Part shown: piece by piece, positions 20,938 to 31,189 of the stretch | Layout of the letters: each line of letters opens with the position of its first letter | Numbering within the stretch: position 1 is the first letter of the stretch | Assembly: GCA_033297075.1 (NCBI GenBank) | Contig: MU858325.1 | Coordinates: 1 to 31,403 of the forward strand | Direction of reading: 5' to 3' | Source: Rhypophila decipiens | Lineage: Eukaryota; Ascomycota; Sordariomycetes; Sordariales; Naviculisporaceae | DNA length: 31,403 bases | Notes under the pieces: model-generated | What the model saw: the letters and a program-made list of their open reading frames with translations, nothing else | What the model was told of the DNA's origin: nothing | Databases searched by the model: none | Position numbers and translations under genes: made by a program

Positions 20938-22434
20938 GATCCGGAACGACTGCTGACCGATCAGCGCCTGATTGTACAAGTCAGCCACTATGAAAAAGGA
21001 AGAGGACTGCTGACCAGGGAATTGCAGATGGCCTAGGAAGCAAGAAACAAAGGTGGATATTATTTGTGTCGAAATAACTTGCAAGCTGACAGCAGAAGAC
21101 AAGGATATAAAACGATGTCGCCAATCATCTGCTTGAGGTAGACAAAGAAAGCACACGTGGAAACCCAAACATTGCCGGAGATCAGATTCACCAGTCCGCT
21201 TTCAGATCAGCGCGCCCAGCCTCGTTCTCAGTTCAGTTCCTCGAGCCGACCCGAATATCAACACGGGCTCGGCCGAGACGTTCACCAAAACTTGCTTGAT
21301 GCATCCTCGATTCGGCCCAACAGCGATGGGCGGGAAAACAAACAAAACAGCTTCATTGGATAGTTTGTATCTGGACTTACAACAAACTTGCAGAGGACTT
21401 CAACGTGTTGCTCGTCCGTCTTGGTGAATGGGCTGAGCTGAGCTTACTCTGGAGTTGTTGTCTTGGCGGGATGAGATTCCGGATTGGGATAGCTGTTCGA
21501 GTGTGGCTGGCTTATTCTGGGATCAACAGCGAGCAGCAGCATGCGTGATTGGAAGTCAAGAAAACCCCTTGAAGGAATTATCAGAGTGAAAGCAGCACAG
21601 TGTAGTATTAAAATGACAGGTCCAACAAATTTACCTCGAGCAGTAAGATCATCTCACTCTCACATCGCTATCTCACAACTACGTATTTACGTCCGTGGAC
21701 ATGATCGTAACTGGGATACCGGACGTGTTATCCACAAATGACACAGTTCTGCCGTTGAAGTTTTGGAGGAGGGCTGGTAAATCTGATGTCACTCACTTCT
21801 GTGTACTCAGACAATGGGGCTCACGGATCCGAGGCCTTGATGTCTGGGAAGCGATTACAGATATCATCAACCTAGGTACCTTATCTCCTTATCAGGCCAA
21901 GCTTGTTGGCATCACTGACGCAGGACGAGGAGGGCTGGTCGCTGGATAATGGCGAGTGAGCATCCGCTCATATTAAAAGCCTGTGCCGGGCGCAGACCGT
22001 GATGTCTCTCTTCCCGGCAGGCATTGACCCCCCAAAAGATTACGTGCCGGTGTTGTTGGCGAGGATATGCTATGAACAGCGGCACATTATGTTTGTCAGT
22101 GCCTGCCGGGCCCGATTCAGGGCCAGTATCAGGTTGAGGAATGGACAAGTTGTTTGACCCCCGACTGTGGTGACAGTACCGCCTACAGTTGCTTGATTGA
22201 GCCTGCCTCGAACCAGGGCCCAAACACCAAACAAAAATTGATTGATGTTACAATAGTTGGGTATCATGCCCTTGGGGGCTATTTGTTTTTCCTCGCTTCG
22301 CTGTGAATCATACAAGAACTGGCCAGTACGCCACGTAAACCGTGCCTTCCCTATATCTTGCCATATAGCTAGCTCGCAAGAGAGTCCCGAACACCTGAAA
22401 TGATGAAAGAGTGAAACGCGACGTGTTCCTTTCT
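20938..22434. other. Intergenic: DUF7730 promoter side and MED8 3' flank
   Basis: This is 1.5 kb without a convincing gene. The first part is the upstream region of the minus-strand DUF7730 gene and contains an E-box CACGTG near 21154 and a consensus splice donor near 21380. Short frames at 21157-21363, 21541-21949 and 21912-22315 have no domain. The last part lies downstream of the MED8 stop codon. Confidence 0.4.
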
Positions 22435-23425
22435 TTACCTCCCCGGACCCGCCCGTTTCGCCGCCTCCTTGGTCCTACGCAGATACTCCATATCTAAATT
22501 CGGCGGGATACTAACATCACCCCTAGCCAAATACCAAAGCATATGTTCTGGCTGAAGCTGATTCCCCTCTATACCACCAACGGCAGCAGCAGCAGCACCT
22601 GGTCGACGAGGCGGCACTACTCCAGGCCTAGAAATCTCCATCACATCCTCATCCATCCTATTATCCTCATCCTCCTCCTCCTCCTCCTCCTCCTCACTCT
22701 CATCCTCATCCTCCTCAAGATTCCTCCTCAACCCAGTCCTTACATTATGCGTCCCCATGGCCCTCTCCGCGACCGTATACGGCTCATTCGCCTCATTAGT
22801 AATATAATCCACTATCCCATCATTACACATGCCCCTAATATCAGCCCACTGCTCGTTGAAAATGTCGTTGGAGTTTGCCGCGTCGGGGTCGTATCCGTAG
22901 GCGTCCTCGTCGTCCTCGTCGGTGCCGCCGCTTTCGCCGCTCCCGGCGAAACGTGATCCCCCGCTGAGTTTTGATATGTCGATCCCTGCGTCTTTGGCTG
23001 CTTCCCGCGCGTCTTCGACCCAGTGCTCTATCTCTGGTTCGAGCTTTTTGCGAAGGAGGGTGAGGAGGATACCTTCTTGGGTTCGGCCTGGGTAGTTTGT
23101 TGATGGGTGGACGACGAGGCGCTGGAGGAGATGGGCATTTTCGCTGGAGATGTCTTGGATTGATTTTATGTGTTGTTGGAGGATGGAGGCTGAGGTTTGG
23201 ATTGATTCTCTGCCTTGAGTTAGTTGTCTGTTGGCGGAAAGAGGAAAAGAAGGTATTGGATGAGAGAGAGAGAGTGTATGAGGAATCTACATACCCGCTA
23301 GGAAGAGGCTGAATATTGTAAACGTCCCTTAATAGACTGTCCAAACTGCTGCTCAGCTGCTTGAATCGGTTGCGCATCATTTCGAGCTGCTTGAGCTCCT
23401 CGGGAGCCAGGTTGAGAGACGCCAT
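22435..23425 (-). CDS. MED8: Mediator of RNA polymerase II transcription subunit 8
   Basis: MED8 belongs to the head module of Mediator, which links activators to RNA polymerase II. There are two exons (23295-23425 and 22435-23227); intron 23228-23294 begins GTATGT and ends CAACAG. The protein has 307 residues. The N-terminus ([26 protein letters not shown], residues 6-31, first part [13 protein letters not shown]) is the usual MED8 coiled helix. The most conserved block is [18 protein letters not shown] (81-98) then [14 protein letters not shown] (101-114), typical of fungal MED8. Residues 214-238 are an acidic tract coded by a CCT/CAT microsatellite on the plus strand (22671-22695), and residues 255-259 are a short Ala run. 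The C-terminus ends with LEYLRRT-like helix and GPGR. The ATG at 23425 fits the family start. Confidence 0.9.
22671..22695. repeat. CCT trinucleotide run coding the MED8 acidic tract
   Basis: About eight perfect CCT units on the plus strand read as consecutive Glu codons in MED8 on the minus strand, flanked by CAT/CCT units coding Asp and Glu. Runs like this can change length by slippage without breaking the frame. Confidence 0.8.
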
Positions 23426-24321
23426 GATTACTGGATGACCTTCCCTCGTTCTTTATTTCTCCTGCCGCCCAACGTGTTGCGTCGAGATTGTATCCTATCC
23501 TTGGTGCAAAAGATTTAGTCGGGTTTAGGTGTACGATATTCCAGGCCGTTTGCGACGCGACGCGATCTGGGGTTCGAATTGGAAAAGCGAAGATGGAAGA
23601 CCGTTCGGCTGGGTTGGTATTAGATCGTCAGGGTCGGATACCTAATTCTCGCATACAAAGTAAGGCTAGTGGACGTCGGATGTCGGATTAAAATTCGTTC
23701 TGCGATCCTGATTTCAGTTATGTTGTGCTGTCGCAAGGAGGTTTCGTTGTCTACCTGGGCAAATTTGTTTGGTAACTTTTTGTTTGCTCCAAGTTTAAGC
23801 TTCTGGCAGATCGACCAAGGAGTGTGGGGGAGGGGCGGGGACCTTGTCGGCCAGAATGTGGGGCCGTTGACCGAAGTGGGACCCCTAAGGCCTCCGTGCC
23901 AAGACCTTTAAAGACCTTTAAAAGACGGAGTTCTCTCGGGAATGCAAGTCCTACGAGGAACTTTGTCTGCTCTGGGCTTCTTTTGGTCCGATTCATTGTA
24001 TAGTCGCAATGCTCCTTAGGACGGCTTCAGATTAAACTCGTTATCTGATCAACTGCACTAATCAATCTGTGCTACTCTCATTATAGTGCTAATTACCCAA
24101 CTCAAGAAATCCATGCGTGTACTGCCCCAATGCTAATAACCTGTAAAAAGAACAAGCCAGAATACTAGCGCCTCGCTCGCAATGTTAAAGTTGTTTGCGC
24201 CCCAAGATATTGATGTTGAACCCAGTTTAGAAATTATGCTAAAGGTATCATCGCCGAAAAAGAATTCCATACTCTTACTCCGGTAATGAAATCATACTGA
24301 AACACAGAATCTTAAAAGGCC
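23426..24321. other. Intergenic: MED8 promoter and choline sulfatase 3' flank
   Basis: This is 0.9 kb without a gene. Just upstream of MED8 the sequence has no clear leader motif. At 23901-23924 the decamer AAGACCTTTA is repeated in tandem twice and begun a third time. A G-rich run with three blocks of four or more G lies at 23825-23840. From about 24010 the DNA is A/T richer and is probably the 3' untranslated region and flank of the choline sulfatase gene. Confidence 0.45.
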
Positions 24322-26178
24322 CTACTCGCCGTGTGAGCCAGCTTGGTCAACCGTAATGACAGACCCAGTCTCACGACCGTATGTATCGACGGCTGGGTAA
24401 CGAGCCCTGCGCTCAAGGTCGTCCAGTGGAATATGAGAGCGAATATACCTGAAGAGGAAGAGAGAGGTGTTAGCATTGGTAGTATAACCAAATAAGGGGT
24501 GTGAGTAGACGACTTACTTTTCCCTCCCATCATCAATAGGGTTGTAATCCCAGCTGGTAAACCTGCCCTTCTTCAGCGCAGACCAAACCAGCCTGCGCTT
24601 TCTCTGAGAGATGAGCACTTCCTTGGTGATTCTCTCAAAGTCCCACGTAGCCCTGGCTTCTTCCTCAAACGCCTCAAAGACTGTCTGAACCTCATCATCC
24701 ACAGCCTCGCCATCGTCAACCAGCCGCTTCGCCAGATCATTCAGCTCAAGCGGGTCAGACTCGAGGTCATAAAGCTGTGACCCGTCGGCAGGACAAGTGA
24801 TGTACTTCCACCTCCCCCTCTTAATCATCATCAGCGGACTAATGGTCCCTTCGCCAGTATACTCGGCAATAGCCGTATCATGCCCCTGCCTTCCCTCCAA
24901 ATGCGGCAGCAATGAAATACCATCCATCGGCAAACCAGGGAACGGCTTGACCCCAACAAAGTCGCACATGGTCGGCAGAATATCCAGCGTCGAGACGTTC
25001 TCCTTGACCCTCCTCGGCTCAAACCACCTCGGGTACGAAACCAGCAGTGGCACCCGTACTGAACTCTCAAAGTAATTCATCTTGTACCAGAGCCCCCTCT
25101 CGCCCAGCATATCCCCATGATCACCGCTAAACACCACAATGGTATTCTCGTCCAGTCTGCATCTTCGAAGGGTATCCAGCAACTTCCCAATACAATCATC
25201 CACATAACTAACCGCCCCGTAATACGCCCTCCTCGCCCGTCGAATCTGCTCATCACTGAACTCGTTATCCCACAAGTCGCAAACCTTCAACAACCGCTTG
25301 CTATGCGGATCTTGGTCCTCCTTCCTGATCCTAACCTTGGGAAGCTCAATATCAACCCCCTCATACAAATCCCAGTACTTCTCCTCGATAGTATAAGGAT
25401 CATGAGGATGCGTAAGCGAAACGGTCAGACAAAACGGCCGTCGCTCATCTTCCGGCCCTTCGCGCACATGATCGTACAAGAACTGCGTAGACCTGTACAT
25501 GACCTCCTCGTCGTAATCAAGCTGGTTACTCCGCACACAAGTGCCCGCCTGCAAGATGGAGCTGGCATTGTGATACCACTCCAGTCTTGTATCCGGCTCG
25601 TCCCAGTTGACCACCCAGCCGAAGTCGCCGGGGTAGATGTCGCTCGTCAGGCGGGTCTCGTAGCCGTGCAGCTGGTCGCCTACAAAGTGCATCTTGCCTG
25701 CCAAGACGGTGTGATAGCCTTCGCGGCGGAGGTAATGCGCGTAGGTGGGGATGTCGCTTGATATAGCGGCTGCGTTGTCAAAGGCCCCGATCTTCATGGG
25801 TAAGAGGCCTGTGATCATGCTCATCCGTGAAGGAGCGCAGAGGGGGGAGGGACAGTAGGCCGAGTCGAACTGGACGGATTTGCTGGCTAGTTTGTCCAGG
25901 TTGGGCGTCTTGATTTGCGAGGATGGGTTGTACATCTTGAGTAGAGGAGCGGCGAGTTGATCTGCCATTATGTAGAGGATGTTTGGTCTTTTATTGTTGC
26001 CGGTTCCTGCTCCGAGTCCCTGGGCAGGGCTGCTGCTGCCATTGCCATTGCTTGTCCTGGGCCCTCCTCTTCCGCCATTGGTGATGTTGTTGCCGTTGAG
26101 AGTGCCATTCTCTACATGACCACCGCCGCCGGGTACGATTGCCGGCGAGGCAGGCAAGGAGTTGAGATCGGGAGGCAT
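24322..26178 (-). CDS. Choline sulfatase (type I sulfatase)
   Basis: It hydrolyses choline-O-sulfate to choline and sulfate, freeing stored sulfur. Exons 24518-26178 and 24322-24448 with intron 24449-24517 give 595 residues. NILYIMADQL (66-75) carries the metal-binding D73, and CAPSR (114-118) has the Cys that is converted to formylglycine. The block from IPTYAHYLRREGYHT through GKMHFVGDQLHGYETRLTSDIYP (in part GKMHFVGDQLHG, 161-172) is distinctive for choline sulfatases rather than arylsulfatases. Further active-site marks are THPHDPY (256-262), SGDHGDMLGERGLWYKMNYFE (D353, H354, K366). The second exon adds the C-terminal YIRSHIPLDDLERRARYP tail. The first 62 residues are Gly/Asn/Ser-rich with no signal peptide, so the enzyme is probably cytosolic. 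A CYS3-type site lies 569 nt upstream. Confidence 0.92.
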
Positions 26179-26216
26179 TCTGCCTTTAAACGGCTGTTTC
26201 TTATGTGAGGAACAGA

Positions 26217-26222
26217 CACGTG
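26217..26222. promoter_or_regulatory. E-box CACGTG close to the choline sulfatase start
   Basis: CACGTG lies 39 nt upstream of the choline sulfatase ATG, so it is probably in the leader or core promoter. In yeast this hexamer is bound by Cbf1, which works with Met4 on sulfur genes; carrying that over to this fungus is inference. A second copy is at 27166-27171. Confidence 0.25.
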
Positions 26223-26746
26223 GAAAAGCTTATACGTAAAATCGGCGTGGGGGTGAGGGAGTGAGTGAGGGTGGTGGTGTGGTGGATTTTCAATCGGGGA
26301 ATTCTCAAGACCAACCAAAACGACCACCAATGGGGGAATTTTGATGTGTTTATATTGGTGCGGTGCCCCTTTTTCGATCTTGATATCTGGGCCGACTGGC
26401 TAGAACCCCAAAGGCCACCAAAAACCAACGAAAGATAAGAATTTGGCAAGGGATCCTGAAGTTCGAGTAGAGTAAAAAGAGGAAGAGAGAAAAGAAGTGA
26501 GCAGGGAGAATGGAGTTTAACTTGAACGAGTTAGACACGGGGCTCCTTCCTCTTTCTCTGTGCTCCCTCTGCTCCCCACTGACAGATCCTCCGAGCTAGT
26601 AATATGGCTCTATCCAACCGTTTCAGAACACCACAGACGTCAAGAATACGATTAGAGAGAATGGGAATTACGGAAGAATCAAGAGCACGCCACCGGTCAA
26701 GTGCAACACATGACGGTATTTGCGAGGGTGATAGGGTTTTGTCGGG

Positions 26747-26756
26747 ATGGCGCCAT
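26747..26756. promoter_or_regulatory. Predicted CYS3/MetR (sulfur-control bZIP) binding site
   Basis: ATGGCGCCAT is a perfect match to ATGRYRYCAT, the site bound by Neurospora CYS3. It lies 569 nt upstream of the choline sulfatase ATG. Genes for sulfate-ester breakdown are classic targets of CYS3 under sulfur limitation. By base count one match per about 65 kb is expected by chance. Binding is not shown. Confidence 0.5.
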
Positions 26757-27617
26757 CGAAAAGCGGGATGAGGAAGTCATAGTGAGAGACGAGGATGTCC
26801 CCAGTTATGTATTTGTAACAAGCTCACCGACCGAACCGTCCCTGTATCACCTTACCTCGTCCTACCGCCCATGGACAACAGTTCCAAAACTTTCCAGCTG
26901 TTGGACAATGTGAGAGATAGGAGGCCAGCACATTGTTGCATGTACGTTGCATTTGCTATCTTTTTTTCTGCAGGACCGATTTCGCATTCTAGCCTTGTCG
27001 GTCCAGTTTCTCTTGGCGCCCGGGTTACTGGCGAACAACGTTTTTAAGCCCCGAGTCCAGACTGGCCCCATCAAACGGAGAACGGAGCACAATGCAACAA
27101 GGGTCAATGCAATGCACAAGAATTCGCGGGGCGGTGAACAAAGCGGATAAAGAAAGGGGAATTCACACGTGATCATGTCAGGAGGCAGGGACAATGCATG
27201 CTGACACAGAGTTCAACAATGTCAACGGCTGGGTTGACTGTCATTCCTGAAATCCAAAGTACTGCTTGTTGGCACAGAAAAGAACTGCCATGTTCGAGGC
27301 GTATGATGATTGTGTCAATGTTATATCCCTATCAAATTAAATATTTCGCCTTTGGCACCAGGCTGTGGCCCAGAGCTTGATCACACCGCCAGACCAAAGT
27401 CTCGAGTCCGGTGTCGCTTGTGGAATAGTTCGGCATGCAACGGGTTTCTCGTCACTGGATGGCAGCTTTGTCGCACTTGAACTGCACTCCTTATTCGACA
27501 TCACCATCGCCCAGATAAACGCCTTTTTTCATTAATAAAGATATGCGGCTTTTAGTTGAGGACAGTCGTCTTCCATCTGTTCCACCCAGAGAGAAGTCAT
27601 CGGACGTGCTATAGCAT

Positions 27618-28572
27618 CTAACCGCGACGACGAGTGGTGGGGCCCTTCTTGGAAGGCGTGCCCGATGACGAAGCAGCGACAGCGGCGTATGACGGTGCGC
27701 CCTTCTCCGTGGGAGCTGGGAGCTTCTCCTTGCGTTTACCCTTGGCTTTGGCCGAGGGCGCGTTCCAGTAATAAACCATCTGCAGAGCGAGGACCAAGTT
27801 GAGCGCAAAGCCTCCAATGAACCCATACAGGATAAGCTTGTCGTCGACTTCCTGCAAGGTGGTAAAGATTCGAGACAGAGAACCGGCGAGGTAGTTAAAG
27901 ACCTGATGGAGCGAAAGGAAACCGAGTCAGTAAAATGAAGCTTGGAATACCACAAGGGAGGCGGAGAAAACTTACGGCAAACGCGCTCAGCTGCCCGGTG
28001 CCTCCCTCTTGCCAGATGGTCAAGATTTGCGGCAGCTTGCTCGCGGCGCCGACAACACCAGCGCCAGCCTGGAGGTAGCTAAGTGTGTCCATATTCACCA
28101 CCTTCGAATCAAACAACGAATAGACTCCGACAGCCAACAGGGCGACAAAAACCGCCGCCAGTCCCGGTTGCCCACTATAGTTTAGCACCAGCATCGTGAT
28201 GATCACATTCTGACCCATGATCAGCGCGCTCTCGCCGTAGGTGCTGAAGGGGTTCTGATTGCGGAAGTTATAGGCAAGCGAGGTGAGCAGGCTGCTTGTC
28301 TCGAGGGCGTACGAGAGGAACGACACGCCGCTGGCCGACTGCGAACGCACGAGTTTGATGATCTGCGGCACCTTTACCACCGCCGACGCACCGACGATTC
28401 CAACGCCTAGCGCCTTGCTGACGGCAAGCTTCAGACATTCTGCGTTCTCGAGGTCGACGTCGAGGACTAGAGACTTGTAGCATTTGTTGCCGATAAGAGA
28501 TTCGCCAAAGTCGCGGATCGGCCCCGGCAGGTTGTGCGTGATGGGCTGGAGAGCCGTTCTGAGAGCATCCAT
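27618..28572 (-). CDS. MPDU1: MPDU1-type PQ-loop membrane protein (dolichol-phosphate mannose utilisation)
   Basis: MPDU1 is an ER membrane protein needed for use of dolichol-phosphate mannose and glucose in N-glycan and GPI-anchor assembly. Exons 27976-28572 and 27618-27902, with intron 27903-27975 (GTAAGT...CATCAG, phase 0), give 293 residues. Two PQ-loop motifs are present: VVKVPQIIKLVRSQSASGVS (65-84, P69-Q70) and ASKLPQILTIWQEGGTGQLS (177-196, P181-Q182). The second exon continues with FNYLAGSLSRIFTTLQEVDD, close to the family's RIFTxxQE block, then a final membrane segment and a basic, Ser/Ala-rich tail ending TTRRRG. The family is about 250 residues; the extra length is the tail. The ATG at 28572 starts just before the conserved LIGNKCY region. 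Confidence 0.9.
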
Positions 28573-29491
28573 CTTGAATGTATATGGATGGGAGAGGCGG
28601 TTGGAAGGGAGAGGAACGTCGCGTCGCGTGTCCGGGTCCTGGGTTCTAATTATGGGAGAATGGGGGTGAAAGAGAAACGAAAGGAATTAGTGGTCAAGAA
28701 ATATTAAAGCTCAGAGGGAACAACGGTCCGGTTGATATTGTTGCTAAGGAGAGCTGGTGTTCTTGTTTCTGGTCCCAGGTTGGACTTGGGGAAGTAAAAT
28801 GACGAATGTGACTTTTTTGGAGAAGTGGACAAATCGTCAGCCCGTTCCAGCGGGTTGATGACGGCGTTGTGGGGCTGCGTGCAACGGCTTGTCCAACGAA
28901 TGACAGGGGCGCCCAATTGTATCCATGATCCACTCAAAGACTGCAGTGGTGAGAGTCGGTTCTGCAACATCACATTTAAAGTACCCGAGGTTGAAAGCAA
29001 AGGACAAGACTACGATTTGGTATTTCCTTCTCGCAGAGAGACTACCTGGATTCTTTATCCCGAATACTTCATGTTACCACTATGTTCCTCGAAAATGGAC
29101 AGACACAAGCCCAAGACCCGGCCTCCCACAGGTAAATAGAGACCAGTTCGCAAAAGCATGACCAAGATGATATGATCCTCCGAAGGAGATGACATTACAA
29201 TACAATACATTCGCTGGCTTGCAGGAGCAAACTGAAGTGACGTCCTACTCATCCGTACAGTTCTGTCGTGGCTCTTTTCCATCCGGCCCCCCTTAAAAAC
29301 ACCCAATCCACCGCTGATGATTGGTATCAGAGAAAAGAATATTTCCATACGCAAAGACACACTCCACCTAATAGATGTATGAGTCGTTACCAAAGAAGAA
29401 AACATTTTGAAAGAAAGAGAAATCCCTCCTAACGCCGTAAACTGCAAGAGAGAAGAAAGAGAGCCGGTCAACCTGTCGAGCACAACCTTGT
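28573..29491. other. Intergenic: MPDU1 promoter and chromodomain gene 3' flank
   Basis: This is 0.9 kb without a convincing gene. The left part is the upstream region of minus-strand MPDU1. The frames at 28704-29000, 28825-29161 and 29055-29483 cross each other on both strands and have no domain. The right part should hold the 3' untranslated region of the chromodomain gene. Confidence 0.45.
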
Positions 29492-30798
29492 TTAAGCGCT
29501 GCTTGTGGTCCGTGTGCGTCCCGAGACCCTCGTGGGCTTCTCTTTCTTCAATTCCTTCTTTGCCTTGGCCTTCCCTACAGCTTTTGCGGGTTTCTCCTTC
29601 TCCTTGGGTTGCTTCTTCTCTTTTGCAGCAGCCTTCTTCTCCTTTGAAGCAGCCTTCTCCTCCTTCGCAGCAGCGGCAGCGGCTTTGTCCTCGGTTTTCT
29701 TCTTAGCATCAAACGCCTTCATGAGCTCTGCAGCGTGAGCCAGATTGGCCTTGGGCTCCCACGAGTTGTCGCTGGCAGGGTATCCCTTCCACTTGACGAA
29801 ATAAACGTGCTCTTTGGTGTCGGGATCGATCGTGGAATCAGTGATGGCCTCCACTTCGTACTCCTCAGCGGATGTACTGTCGCCATTGGTGCTTTCCTTC
29901 TTGGGGCGACCTGCTTTGCCCTTGGCTGGCTTCGTCGCTGTCTTTTCAGTCTTCTGTATTCGATTGTCAGATAGTTCCCTTGCAAAAGAAATGTGTCGGC
30001 AAATTCTTACATTAGCAGAGCCCTTAGGGCGACCACGGGTAGGCTTGCTTGCAGCTTTGGCAGCTAGGCGAGCGCTAGTAGCTGTCGCCGCAGCGCGTGC
30101 AGAAGGCCTACCACGCTTTTTGGCTGGCTCGGAGGTCTCTTCGGAGCTTTCCTCTGGTTCCTGATCCTCCTGATCCTCGGGTTCAGGCTCAGGAGCCTTG
30201 CGCTTACGCCCAGTGCCAGTGCTTTTAGGGGTCGGCGCTGTCTTGGTGGAGCGGGGCGTCTTGGTGACTGCGGCCTTTGCAGGTGTCTCTGAGCGCGACA
30301 GGGAAGGCCTGCCTCTCTTCTTTGCCACAGAGGAGGGCATATTCGGTTCGACACCGCCGATGTCTCCGTCGTCGTCCGATGAGTTCAGACCCTCATTGTC
30401 GATAGCAACAACTGAGGCGCCGGCAACAGAACCAATGATGGATCTGTCCGCTTTGGCGGTTGTTTGAAACGTGACATCACGTGGTGACTCAACGGTACTA
30501 TTAAATATGTTAACAAACCCTGTTGTTCCTTGGCTTAATAGCCGCCGGCCCGCCTGGATTATAGACTGCATCTGTGAAGAGGAAGCTTGTGAAAGATGAC
30601 GAAGGGTGCGGAGACGGATTGCAGCTCGGTTATTTGGGAAATCACAACACCAAAATGGAGTTGTGTGCGTACGTGGCGGTAATGACAGTGGAAAGAGCAG
30701 TTCCGGTCTCCATCGCAAACTTTGGGAACTTACTTGAGGAGGTCGCTCTGGACCAGGTCACTCAAACCTAACAATTCGTCGTCTGCCAGGAAGGGCAT
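29492..30798 (-). CDS. Chromodomain protein with AT-hooks, probable H3K9-methyl reader
   Basis: Proposed exons are 30734-30798, 30011-30497 and 29492-29953, giving 337 residues. Exon 1 starts MPFLADDELLGLSDLVQSDL and ends at GTAAGT; the acceptor at 30498 (TTTAATAG) is the best in-frame choice but is uncertain, and TTAAG at about 30534 also keeps frame. Intron 29954-30010 is 57 nt and has no stop. The chromodomain (about 214-265) shows EEYEVEAI, VYFVKWKGYP and NSWEP, and keeps the aromatic cage Y216, W239 and Y242. RGRP AT-hook cores lie at about 83-86, 150-153 and 176-179, with a weaker GRPKK at 199-203. The tail after 266 is a long Lys/Ala/Glu helix. No chromoshadow domain is seen, so it is not a standard HP1; a CDP-2-like heterochromatin protein is one candidate. 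Confidence 0.8.
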
Positions 30799-31149
30799 TT
30801 TGATGGCAAAATGTTTGGAGGTTTAGGAGTGAATAAGAAGAGTGAGCAGAAAAATCGCAGTGCAATGTGATTGTGTGCGACGATGAGTTTGCAAAGTCGC
30901 GGTGGTCAGTCTTTGTGAGGAAGGACCAAGCGTGTCGCATCGCGACAAAAAGACAGTGAACTGTGCAGCTTATTAGCATTAGAGCTCACTCATGCGCGGA
31001 ACATTAGAAAAAATACCACAAATTCACTTACATTCTCTGCGTATGTTCTCCACCGAATTGAAGTGGCGGCGCGTTTCTTTTGAAGATAATTCAAGTCAAA
31101 ATTAGGGGTGGCGCGTTGGTATTTGTAGGTTAAGAGACTGCTGAGAATC

Positions 31150-31181
31150 TCAGTCGCTTGATGATGTGAACAAGCGACTGA
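31150..31181. repeat. Perfect 11-bp inverted repeat
   Basis: TCAGTCGCTTG at 31150-31160 and CAAGCGACTGA at 31171-31181 are exact reverse complements with a 10-nt spacer (ATGATGTGAA). It could form a hairpin or bind a dimeric factor. It lies about 350-380 nt upstream of the chromodomain gene's proposed ATG. Confidence 0.8.
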
Positions 31182-31189
31182 AAGTGAAC

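Larger units (their letters stand above)
26179..27617. other. Choline sulfatase promoter region and MPDU1 3' flank
   Basis: This is 1.4 kb without a gene. The minus-strand choline sulfatase begins at its left edge. It holds a perfect ATGRYRYCAT palindrome at 26747-26756 and CACGTG hexamers at 26217-26222 and 27166-27171. The frames at 26201-26538 and 26862-27194 are low-complexity or antisense and show no domain. The right part is downstream of the MPDU1 stop. Confidence 0.5.

Noticed and set aside
20938..21168. N-terminal extension of the DUF7730 protein
   Set aside because: The open frame continues but contains no ATG above 20937; it begins with TTG and reads like leader or intron sequence.
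25117..25761. 214-residue open frame on the plus strand
   Set aside because: It is antisense to the choline sulfatase exon, has no domain, and is explained by codon bias of the real gene.
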